Shown one piece after another: positions 7,450 through 13,275 of a DNA stretch of 17,098 nucleotides. Where the stretch lies: NCBI GenBank assembly GCA_036521995.1, contig DATDGR010000275.1, positions 1 to 17,098 on the forward strand. Reading direction: 5' to 3'. The position numbers were made by a program, and so were the translations under genes. Position 1 is the stretch's first letter, and the number at the start of each line of letters is the position of its first letter. The notes under the pieces are model-generated. The model saw only the letters and a program-made list of their open reading frames with translations, did no database searches and was not told where the DNA came from. The stretch comes from Gp13-AA77 sp036521995. GTDB lineage: Bacteria > Acidobacteriota > Terriglobia > UBA7540.

Positions 7450-7477
7450 ATCTTATCATAGCTATATAGCTAGTCAA
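7450..7477 (-). promoter_or_regulatory. Promoter of the IS operon with a palindrome in the spacer
   Basis: On the minus strand, TTGACT (7477-7472) and TAAGAT (7455-7450) are separated by 16 bp, about 35 nt upstream of the GTG start. The perfect 14-bp palindrome TAGCTATATAGCTA (7459-7472) fills most of the spacer and overlaps the last base of the -35 box. This is the classic place for a repressor operator, and the first gene of the operon encodes an AbrB-like protein. Confidence 0.6.
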
Positions 7478-7487
7478 TCCTTTTTTA

Positions 7488-7503
7488 ATTGTTTCACAGC
7501 TTC
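7488..7503 (-). repeat. Right terminal inverted repeat of the IS
   Basis: An exact 16-bp reverse complement of 5502-5517. It lies about 10 bp outside the -35 box of the IS promoter, so transposase bound to the end could also affect transcription (inference). Confidence 0.9.
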
Positions 7504-7524
7504 AAGACGATGTATGCGCCACCC
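7504..7524 (+). repeat. Two-hairpin repeat, copy 1, right part, with right copy of the AAG duplication
   Basis: AAG (7504-7506) is the second target duplication. GATGTATGCG (7509-7518) is the right arm of hairpin B, perfectly complementary to CGCATACATC at 5488-5497 on the other side of the IS. The terminal GCGCCACCC matches the end of copy 2 at 8214-8222. Confidence 0.8.
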
Positions 7525-7558
7525 GCCGGGGTGCTAGACCGCTGAGCTATCGGCGGTC

Positions 7559-7747
7559 GTGGGCAAGAACAGGCAGATTCGAAAACGGATCGCCGGGCAG
7601 CAGCACGTGATTCGGCAGCACGAGGACAAGATTACCGAAGAGCTTCACAAGGGCACACCCAACATCCGCCTGATTCGTAAATGGGAACGGGACATTGACA
7701 AAGCCCAGAAGCTGATGAGAGAGTTGGAGGAGAAGCTGGCCAGGTAA
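7559..7747 (+). CDS. Small basic helical protein, unknown function
   Basis: A 62-residue, strongly charged protein starting at GTG 7559, the only start codon after an in-frame stop at 7535. The sequence (RKRIAGQQHVIRQHEDKI, then IRKWERDIDKAQKLMRELEE) has heptad-like spacing of Leu and Ile, and is predicted as two long helices able to form a coiled coil. It resembles small conserved hypothetical proteins I associate with soil bacteria, but I cannot name a family. No clear ribosome binding site precedes it. It lies 34 bp after the interrupted repeat copy, so its original promoter may be upstream of the IS. It is 5 bp from the next gene, which implies co-transcription. Confidence 0.5.
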   Translation: MGKNRQIRKRIAGQQHVIRQHEDKITEELHKGTPNIRLIRKWERDIDKAQKLMRELEEKLAR

Positions 7748-7752
7748 TTCCC

Positions 7753-7995
7753 ATGACCGCGAAGACCGCCGCCGTTCCCGACACTCACGTGCTCAAGGTG
7801 CTGGCGTACGAGTACCAGCAAATGCTGGTTGAGGCGCAGCGCGGCATCCATAAACTGCTTTCCCTCGACCCTCAAAAAGAGGAATTCTGGGACCAGCTCT
7901 CAGAGCTCGATCCTGTCATCACCCTCATTGAGAGCCGGTCTGGCAGCATCCACCAGGAAATTGACGATCTTATTGACCGGCTTCCCGAGGACTGA
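7753..7995 (+). CDS. Small acidic helical protein, unknown function
   Basis: An 80-residue, acidic protein starting at ATG 7753, 5 bp after the previous stop. The stop of the first gene overlaps the weak ribosome site CAGGTAA, which suggests coupled translation. The sequence is rich in helix-forming residues (HVLKVLAYEYQQMLVEAQRG, then SGSIHQEIDDLIDRLPED) with no signal peptide, membrane segment or catalytic motif. The basic-plus-acidic pair may form a complex (inference). A perfect 9-bp hairpin 36 bp downstream probably ends the transcript. I do not recognise a family. Confidence 0.5.
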   Translation: MTAKTAAVPDTHVLKVLAYEYQQMLVEAQRGIHKLLSLDPQKEEFWDQLSELDPVITLIESRSGSIHQEIDDLIDRLPED

Positions 7996-8031
7996 GCCCA
8001 AGGTCTACGTTGGCCGAGAGAGCCAGCATAG

Positions 8032-8063
8032 CGCGGACCCGATGTGTGGGTCCGCGGCCTTTG
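8032..8063 (+). terminator. Hairpin, probable terminator after the small gene pair
   Basis: CGCGGACCC (8032-8040) pairs perfectly with GGGTCCGCG (8048-8056) across a 7-nt loop, followed by GCCTTTGTG. The T-run is short, so termination strength is uncertain. The layout (9-bp stem, 7-nt loop, then GCCTTT) is the same as the hairpin at 9631-9662. Confidence 0.55.
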
Positions 8064-8088
8064 TGCTTGGAGCCGGGAGATGCCGCGC

Positions 8089-8222
8089 GGGTGGCGCATA
8101 CATGGCGTTGTTTGGCATGTATGCGGTCTTCGGCCGCACGCCGGCGTCGATCACGAACACAAAGACAATTCGAAACTCCGCAGCGGCCGCGCATACATCA
8201 AAAGACGACGTATGCGCCACCC
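8089..8222 (+). repeat. Two-hairpin repeat, copy 2 (uninterrupted)
   Basis: A 134-bp element with imperfect 15-bp ends (GGGTGGCGCATACAT and the complement of ACGTATGCGCCACCC). Hairpin A pairs CGCATACATG (8095-8104) perfectly with CATGTATGCG (8116-8125) around an 11-nt loop. Hairpin B pairs CGCATACATC (8189-8198) with GACGTATGCG (8206-8215), 9 of 10, around AAAAGAC. A conserved GC-rich core lies between. It has no convincing coding capacity and may be a MITE- or REP-like mobile repeat. Confidence 0.75.
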
Positions 8223-8255
8223 ACCACTAACGATGGTCAAACTCTAGGAGGAGTC

Positions 8256-8624
8256 ATGGTGTCGATTTCATTTGATCGGATCTGGACTACCGCAAAAGCT
8301 GCCCTTACGGTAACCCTGGTTTTCGAGGTGGTCGACGATCCCCTGGACGCGTCCGAGTACCGCACCTATCTGAAGCCGTTGAATGTTCGGCTTTTGTTTT
8401 TCCAGCCGCCGCCCCCTGCCTTTCCCGTTCCCGTCAACAGCTACGACAAGAACAAACACTGCCTGCCAAACATTACGAAACAGACGCCGCGGGATCTGCA
8501 CGAATGGAAGGGCAAAACGGGGGATCGCAAGGCGGATGGTGCCTACGTGTATGTCCTGGCCGAGGCCACCGAGCAGTGGAAAGGCCTGTATGGATCAGGG
8601 CAGTACAGGTTGCAGATGTCATGA
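8256..8624 (+). CDS. Unrecognised protein with a strong ribosome binding site
   Basis: A 122-residue protein. The ATG at 8256 is chosen because AGGAGG (8246-8251) lies 4 nt upstream. The same frame is open further upstream, but there it only reads through the repeat. Residues 1-60 look like beta strands ending in a proline stretch (FQPPPPAFPVPV). The middle is charged and hydrophilic (SYDKNKHCLPNITKQTPRDL). The end (GAYVYVLAEATEQWKGLYGS, then GQYRLQMS) again looks like beta strands. No signal peptide, membrane segment or catalytic motif is visible and I know no family for it. It stands alone between repeat copy 2 and the YciI-ABM gene. The 260 bp that follow it (8625-8884) hold nothing I can identify. 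Confidence 0.5.
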   Translation: MVSISFDRIWTTAKAALTVTLVFEVVDDPLDASEYRTYLKPLNVRLLFFQPPPPAFPVPVNSYDKNKHCLPNITKQTPRDLHEWKGKTGDRKADGAYVYVLAEATEQWKGLYGSGQYRLQMS

Positions 8625-8884
8625 GGCGGTATCTGCAACATCGCCGTATCGATTCCGCCCCTTAGCGCTCCGGCTCAGCCTGTCACTCCACCGAGTCCGT
8701 CGCCCGGACGCTCCGAGAAAGGGCGGGGGAAGCTCATTCTGTAAGGACCAACCGTAGCGTCTGCCGACCTCGGTCTCCGGTGGCTGAAACGCGCGGTGCC
8801 AGCCCGGCCACGGTTGGGTCGAAAGCATCGGTCGGGAACCTCTCGCAGTTGCACGAAATACCGCCGGAAAGGAGCGACAGTCGC

Positions 8885-9595
8885 ATGCATTACCTCCTGC
8901 TCTACGAGGTTGGCGAAGACTATGTTTCCAGGCGCGCTGAGTTCCGGGATGCGCACCTCCAGAAGGCGTGGGAAGCGAGTGGGCGCGGCGAACTCGTACT
9001 GGGTGGTGCGCTGGCGAACCCGCTGGACGGCGCGGTGTTGCTGTTCAGAGGCGACTCGCCCGAGGTCGCGGAAAGGTTCGCCAGAACTGACCCTTATGTG
9101 ACCAGCGGGGCGGTGAAGAGCTGGCGTGTTAGGGAATGGACGACGGTCGTGGGCGAAGACGCTGCCACCCCGATCAGGCCAACAGCAGTGGCCGCCGGCA
9201 AGAAGTCCCCGAACGAGTCTTCGAACCCAGGGGGCGAACCTGCTTCATCCCAAGCCCCGAAGATGATCCTGCGGATGTGGAAGGGACGCTCGACCGCCGG
9301 GCAAGCGGGCGAATATGTCCGGCACGCAACCCAAAGAGTCTTCCCCTCGCTTCGTGCCATCGAAGGTCATCGCGGAGCATGCCTGCTGCGCCGCGCGGTT
9401 GACGGCGCCGTCGAATTTGTCGTGCTGACCCTCTGGGAGTCAATGGGCGCAGTCCGTAGGTTCGCTGGAGTGGACGCGCAGAAAGCCGTTGTGGAACCGG
9501 AAGCGCGCGCGATCCTGACTGACTTCGATCACTCCGTAACCCACTTCGAGATCGTTCACTGTCCGGAAGGAACGGCGGGGCTGGCGCATCGATAA
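8885..9595 (+). CDS. YciI-like and ABM-like two-domain protein
   Basis: A 236-residue cytoplasmic protein with two ferredoxin-like domains. Residues 1-90 are YciI-like: MHYLLLYEVGEDYVSRRAEF, His24 in RDAHLQKAWE, GGALANPLDGAVLLFRGDSP, and Asp69 in ARTDPYVTSG. His24 and Asp69 match the conserved His/Asp pair of that family. A Pro/Ser/Asn linker (95-125) leads to residues 126-225, which resemble antibiotic-biosynthesis-monooxygenase (ABM) domains: MILRMWKG, FPSLRAIEGHRGACLLRR, VEFVVLTLWESMGAVRRFAG. ABM-fold proteins include cofactor-free oxygenases and heme-handling enzymes, but the substrate here cannot be inferred. The ATG at 8885 is chosen because GGAAAGGAG ends 10 nt upstream and conserved sequence begins there. 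A hairpin terminator follows at 9631. There is no same-strand partner close by. Confidence 0.7.
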   Translation: MHYLLLYEVGEDYVSRRAEFRDAHLQKAWEASGRGELVLGGALANPLDGAVLLFRGDSPEVAERFARTDPYVTSGAVKSWRVREWTTVVGEDAATPIRPTAVAAGKKSPNESSNPGGEPASSQAPKMILRMWKGRSTAGQAGEYVRHATQRVFPSLRAIEGHRGACLLRRAVDGAVEFVVLTLWESMGAVRRFAGVDAQKAVVEPEARAILTDFDHSVTHFEIVHCPEGTAGLAHR

Positions 9596-9630
9596 TGGCG
9601 TCGGCCCAGCCAGCCCGTACGTCTTGGTAG

Positions 9631-9662
9631 CCACGGCACGGTTTGTGTGCCGTGGGCCTTTC
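9631..9662 (+). terminator. Hairpin terminator after the YciI-ABM gene
   Basis: CCACGGCAC (9631-9639) pairs perfectly with GTGCCGTGG (9647-9655) across a 7-nt loop, followed by GCCTTTCC. It lies 36 bp after the stop codon. The 3' arm and tail are nearly identical to 4619-4639. Confidence 0.6.
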
Positions 9663-9727
9663 CGCGCGCATTCCGGGTCCGAAACGGGAGCGATGATCGC
9701 AGTTGAGAACTGTCCCCCCAAAACCCC

Positions 9728-9755
9728 TTGACAAGCGTCTCTGAATGTATAGAAT
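9728..9755 (+). promoter_or_regulatory. Sigma70-type promoter for the gene at 9843
   Basis: A perfect TTGACA (9728-9733), a 16-bp spacer and TAGAAT (9750-9755) lie 87 bp upstream of the ATG, in a locally AT-rich stretch just after the preceding terminator. Confidence 0.6.
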
Positions 9756-9842
9756 ACGTATTAGCAGTTGGGTACTGAAGGCTGTGGAGGCCGCCTCAGT
9801 TCCCCTACCGGAGGTGCTAAGGAAGGATGAGGGTGCACCTCT

Positions 9843-10799
9843 ATGCCTACACGCCGTTCGCCTGTTCTTACCCGTGAATCTCTGGCCGCTCGCCGCGCCA
9901 ACTCCCAGCTCTCTACTGGACCACGCACTGAGGAAGGCAAGCAGCGCGTGATCCTGAACCTGCAGCCGCCTTGCCCCCGCCTGCTGGGCCTGGCCGACGC
10001 CCGGACGCTGAACCAGGAGCCGGGCATGGCGGAGGCGCTGTATCGCCGACTGATCGCGCCTTACGAGCCCGCGCCGCCGCTGCTGGCCCTCCATTTTCAG
10101 GACCTGGCGCGGCTCTGCCTGGAGCTTCAGGCCTGGGAGCGCATCCGCGACGCCCAGCTTGACCATCGCGCCCAGCAGACCAGCATCGAGGTGCGGCGCC
10201 GCTATCGGGAGATGGATCGCGAGCTGACGAACCTGAACGAGACCTTCGAGAGCGGCTTGTACCGCCTGGAAGACTCCCCGGGCAAGTTCAAAGCGCAATC
10301 CGACTGCCTCTCCGTGCTCAAGGCGCAGCTCCAGCGGCGCGACTTCAGCGAGATCGGGGTGGCGCTGCGGCGCCTCTATGGCAAGGACCTGAATCCCGAC
10401 TACGAGCGCGGCCAACTGATCTGCTTCGACGGCAAACGCCTGATGAATCCGGAAGGGCGCGAGCCGGTGAACGATCAGGAATTTGACGAGCTGCTGCGCC
10501 TGGTGGACGGGGAAGAGGAGGACGCCCTGGAAGGCTATGAGATTCAACTGGATGAGCGCACGGTGACGGGGCCGGCGAGCCTGACGCGCCTGGCTCCGAC
10601 CCGCGAGGATCACTGGATGAACGCGCAGGGGGACCGGTTGCGCCGGGCGATTGACCGCAACAAGCGGCTGCTGCCGAAATTGTTGGAGGCTCTTGGTCTA
10701 GCCGATCGAAGTAGGCCTACTGGCGGGCAAGAAACCGCCGAACCTCAAAAAAAGATTCCTTATGCCAAAGCCAAGAAGTCCTCTAGAATCAAGAGATAG
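9843..10799 (+). CDS. Conserved protein of unknown function with NSQLSTGPRT N-terminus
   Basis: A 318-residue, charged, mostly helical protein. The N-terminal RRANSQLSTGPRTEEGKQRV (residues 18-37) matches a motif I associate with a family often present in several copies in Acidobacteria and related soil bacteria. Such proteins usually continue with a short Asn/Leu stretch and a long helical body, as here. The middle (about 60-190) looks like antiparallel helices (QDLARLCLELQAWERIRDAQ). An acidic stretch (FDELLRLVDGEEEDALEGYE) and a lysine-rich tail (KKIPYAKAKKSSRIKR) follow. There is no signal peptide, transmembrane segment or known catalytic motif. GAGGG lies about 8 nt before the ATG, and a good promoter lies upstream. 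The last codons belong to a decayed direct repeat that continues past the stop. Function is unknown. Confidence 0.65.
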   Translation: MPTRRSPVLTRESLAARRANSQLSTGPRTEEGKQRVILNLQPPCPRLLGLADARTLNQEPGMAEALYRRLIAPYEPAPPLLALHFQDLARLCLELQAWERIRDAQLDHRAQQTSIEVRRRYREMDRELTNLNETFESGLYRLEDSPGKFKAQSDCLSVLKAQLQRRDFSEIGVALRRLYGKDLNPDYERGQLICFDGKRLMNPEGREPVNDQEFDELLRLVDGEEEDALEGYEIQLDERTVTGPASLTRLAPTREDHWMNAQGDRLRRAIDRNKRLLPKLLEALGLADRSRPTGGQETAEPQKKIPYAKAKKSSRIKR

Positions 10800-10848
10800 C
10801 TCAAAAGTGGGGGGCTAGACCAAAGCCGGAATGTCCTTTAGAATCAAC
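10764..10848 (+). repeat. Imperfect 29-bp direct repeats spanning the gene end
   Basis: 10764-10792 and 10820-10848 match at 23 of 29 positions (core CCAAAGCC, TCCT, TAGAATCAA), 56 bp apart. The first unit encodes the lysine-rich C-terminus of the preceding protein and the second lies beyond its stop. Further weak echoes appear at about 10864, 10897, 10967 and 11061. Confidence 0.45.
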
Positions 10849-11098
10849 AAAACTTGGGCTACACCCAAACCCAAGAGGATCAATTTGGATTTCTCTTCGA
10901 GAATTGAGATAAACGACGTGGAATCATTGATATGCGGGCAGATCGGACGCTATGACCCTCAAGACGCCAAAGCCAAACGGACACAAGTGCGAGATTGGCA
11001 GTTAAGGCATGGTGAATCAACAGGTTATGGGCGGAAGAGGCGGCCATCGAGGTTAGGCGCCAAAGCCACGCGAAGGCCGATTCTGGTGGCAGCCTTTT
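10800..11098. other. Gene-free stretch between convergent genes, with decayed repeats
   Basis: This 299-bp stretch is less GC-rich than its surroundings and holds recurring variants of CCAAAGCC and AGAATCAA. An open plus-strand frame from 10831 runs into the purH region but has no ribosome binding site or recognisable sequence, so it is not called. No terminator with a T-run was seen for either flanking gene. Confidence 0.4.
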
Positions 11099-12685
11099 TC
11101 AGTGCCGGAAATGCCTCACACCCGTTAACATCATGGCGAGGCCCAGACGATTCGCAGCGGCGATCACATCGGCGTCGCGCACCGATCCGCCCGGCTGGAC
11201 CACAGCCGTGGCCCCGGCCTGTGCGGCCTCTTCGACGCCGTCGGGAAAGGGAAAGAAAGCGTCCGAGCCCACTACGGTGCCAGCCAGATCGTGCTTGAGC
11301 TCGCGAGCCTTGGTCACCGCCAGGCGCACCGAGTCCACCCGGCTCATCTGCCCGGCCCCCACTCCCACGGTCACGCCTTCGCGCGCGAAGACGATCGCGT
11401 TGGACTTGACGTGCTTCACAACCCGCCAGGCAAACACCAGGGCGCGGCGCTCACGGTCGGCCGGCTGGCGCCCGGTGACACATCTCCATTTTTCCGGACT
11501 GGCACCCAGCGTGTCCGGCGTTTGGACCAGCAGGCCGCCGCCGATCGATTTGAGCTGCGGTCCATAGCCATCTCCCGCGGCGGGCATTTCCATCAGGCAC
11601 AGATTCTTCCTGGCCGCCAGCTTCTCGCGCGCGGCGGCTTCAAAGCGCGGCGCCACCACCGCTTCCACAAAGAGCTTGGCCAGCTCTTCGGCCGTGCCGG
11701 CGTCCACGCTCTGGTTGAAGGCGATCACCGACCCGAAGGCGGAGACGGGATCAACCGCCAGCGCCTGAGTGTAGCTCTCCCGCAAGGCGCCGCTGGTCGC
11801 GACGCCGCAAGGGTTGGTGTGCTTGATGATGGCGGTGGCGGGCTCCGTGAACTCCATCACCAGCCGCCAGGCCGCCTCCAGATCGACCAGGTTGTTGTAG
11901 GAAAGCTCCTTGCCCTGGAGTTGACGCGCCCGCGCCAGACCGCGTCCGCCGGCCGACGGATCCTCGTAGAGGGCCGCCTTCTGATGCGGATTCTCCCCGT
12001 AGCGGAGGTCGGCCAGCTTGCGGAAGTTCAGATGCAGGTTCTCGGGCAAACTCTGGCCCGGCGAGGACAGATCTACCATCTCTCCTTCTTCCGCCGCCCA
12101 TTTCTGCAGGGTGGTCGAGATCGCGCCGTCGTAGGCGGCCGTGGCGGCGAAGGCTTTGCGTGCCAGGCGCGCCCGCGCGGCGTGCGGCACCGAGCCGTTG
12201 TTCAGCCGCATCTCCTCGAGTACCCAGGGATAGTCGGCCGGGTCCACCACCACGGTGACGTCGCCAAAATTCTTGGCCGCGGAGCGAATCATCGATGGTC
12301 CGCCGATATCGATGTTCTCGATGATCTCGTCGAAGTGGACGCCGGGCTGCGCTGCGGTCTGTTCAAAAGGGTAGAGGTTGACCGCCACCAGATCGATGGG
12401 CTCAATGCCGTGCTCGCGCATCTGGCGCTGGTGCTCGGGGTTGGAGCGGATTCCGAGGAGGCCGCCATGAACCCGGGGATGAAGGGTCTTCACCCGGCCA
12501 TCGAGCATTTCAGGGAAGCCGGTCACTTCGGCCACATCGCGGACTTCGAGGCCGCGAGTCCGCAGGAGTTTCGCCGTGCCACCCGTGGAGAGAATCTGCA
12601 CACCGAGCGCCGCCAGTCCAGCCGCGAAATCCTCGATACCCTTCTTGTCGCTGACGCTCACCAGCGCCCGGGCGATTCTCCTCAT
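11099..12685 (-). CDS. purH: Bifunctional AICAR transformylase/IMP cyclohydrolase
   Basis: A 528-residue PurH, which carries out the last two steps of de novo IMP synthesis: formylation of AICAR with 10-formyl-THF, then ring closure. The N-terminal cyclohydrolase domain (1-about 195) shows ALVSVSDKKGI, LSTGGTAKLL, GFPEMLDGRVKTLHPRVHGG and NIDIGGPSMIRSAAKN. The C-terminal transformylase domain shows LRYGENPHQKAALYED (227-242), KHTNPCGVA (288-296), VKSNAIVFA (426-434, with the conserved Lys), GAGQMSRVDS (443-452) and SDAFFPFPDGVE (474-485). The length is normal. The ATG at 12685 is preferred over the GTG at 12691, because GGAGG (complement of 12692-12696) lies 6 nt upstream of the ATG. It lies 39 bp downstream of the MXAN_5187-like gene and probably shares its transcript. 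Confidence 0.97.
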   Translation of the reverse strand: MRRIARALVSVSDKKGIEDFAAGLAALGVQILSTGGTAKLLRTRGLEVRDVAEVTGFPEMLDGRVKTLHPRVHGGLLGIRSNPEHQRQMREHGIEPIDLVAVNLYPFEQTAAQPGVHFDEIIENIDIGGPSMIRSAAKNFGDVTVVVDPADYPWVLEEMRLNNGSVPHAARARLARKAFAATAAYDGAISTTLQKWAAEEGEMVDLSSPGQSLPENLHLNFRKLADLRYGENPHQKAALYEDPSAGGRGLARARQLQGKELSYNNLVDLEAAWRLVMEFTEPATAIIKHTNPCGVATSGALRESYTQALAVDPVSAFGSVIAFNQSVDAGTAEELAKLFVEAVVAPRFEAAAREKLAARKNLCLMEMPAAGDGYGPQLKSIGGGLLVQTPDTLGASPEKWRCVTGRQPADRERRALVFAWRVVKHVKSNAIVFAREGVTVGVGAGQMSRVDSVRLAVTKARELKHDLAGTVVGSDAFFPFPDGVEEAAQAGATAVVQPGGSVRDADVIAAANRLGLAMMLTGVRHFRH

Positions 12686-12724
12686 TCCCACCCTCCATGG
12701 GTCTTCCGGTCACGTCCGGCACGC

Positions 12725-13270
12725 TCACCCTCGTGCAGCTTTGAGTTTCACCCGGCCGTCTTCCATGCTGACCCGGAACTCAACCCGTTCGCAGCCGAGT
12801 CTCTGTTTGAGCTCGGCCGTCTTCTCGCGGATAAAGTTGGCGAACACGCTGGGGTCGATGGGAGGCGCCGGCTCGCCCATCTGCTTCTTGGCATCCATCA
12901 AAAAACCGAAGAGCTGATCCACCTTTTCCGGCTCTGCCACCGGATCGCTGGCCACCACGCGAAAGACGTTTTCGGGCGCGTCCAGCCGTTCGCGGCGCTC
13001 GGGCTCCTCACGTCCCTCCTCCATCATGCGCAGGCGTTTGCGCCAGAGGTCGTTATAGACCGCGTATCGCTGGGCGAGCTGGTTAAACCGGAATCGCTGG
13101 CCAAAGCTCATCTCCGACTGATCCGAGGAGAATCGCTTCACCACCGTCTCCACTCGAAAGACGGTGTCGCGCGGCGCTCTCGGCAGACCTCCGTTGAAGT
13201 ACGCCTCATACTCAACCCTCAGGCGCCGCAGGTTCTCCTCGAGCTTGGCCAGCTCCTCGTCGATGGTCAC
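12725..13270 (-). CDS. MXAN_5187 C-terminal-domain-like protein, unknown function
   Basis: A 181-residue cytoplasmic protein. An N-terminal helix (TIDEELAKLEENLRRLRVEY) is followed by YEAYFNGGLPRAPRD (21-35), then FGQRFRFNQLAQRYAVYNDL with WRKRLRMMEEG (56-86). This pattern matches what I know as the MXAN_5187 C-terminal domain of myxobacterial and acidobacterial proteins. The C-terminal half (about 100-175) contains FLMDAKKQMGE, FIREKTAELKQRLGCERVEF and a short beta-rich end (RVSMEDGRVKLKAA). The start is GTG at 13270, and the nearest purine-rich site is about 13 nt upstream. It begins 5 bp after the kinase stop and ends 39 bp before purH, so it is likely in one operon with both. No function is established to my knowledge. 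Confidence 0.6.
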   Translation of the reverse strand: MTIDEELAKLEENLRRLRVEYEAYFNGGLPRAPRDTVFRVETVVKRFSSDQSEMSFGQRFRFNQLAQRYAVYNDLWRKRLRMMEEGREEPERRERLDAPENVFRVVASDPVAEPEKVDQLFGFLMDAKKQMGEPAPPIDPSVFANFIREKTAELKQRLGCERVEFRVSMEDGRVKLKAARG

Positions 13271-13275
13271 CGATG

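Larger units (their letters stand above)
5502..7503 (-). mobile_element. Complete IS1182-type insertion sequence, 2002 bp
   Basis: Perfect 16-bp terminal inverted repeats (5502-5517 and 7488-7503) and AAG on both outer sides define the element. It encodes an IS1182-type DDE transposase (7213-5651) preceded by a small AbrB-like gene (7415-7206) that overlaps it by 8 bp. Both read on the minus strand from a promoter next to the right end. The open frames, exact ends and intact target duplication suggest a recent and possibly still active insertion. It lies in the loop of a hairpin of the local repeat family. The 133 bp between the transposase stop and the left end hold no gene that I can support. 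Confidence 0.88.

Noticed and set aside
7525..7600. A complete tRNA gene
   Set aside because: Only a D-arm-like stretch is present. No closing acceptor stem, anticodon arm or T-loop could be drawn from the surrounding sequence, with or without the IS.
8010..8255. An upstream extension of the gene at 8256
   Set aside because: The extra codons only read through a hairpin and repeat copy 2. A strong ribosome site stands directly before the ATG at 8256.
9174..10613. A minus-strand open frame of 479 codons
   Set aside because: It is antisense to the YciI-ABM gene and the NSQLSTGPRT gene and crosses the terminator and promoter between them. It has no ribosome binding site and no recognisable sequence.
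10831..11298. A plus-strand open frame of 155 codons
   Set aside because: It begins in decayed repeats, runs into the 3' end of purH in antisense, lacks a ribosome binding site and shows no family pattern.
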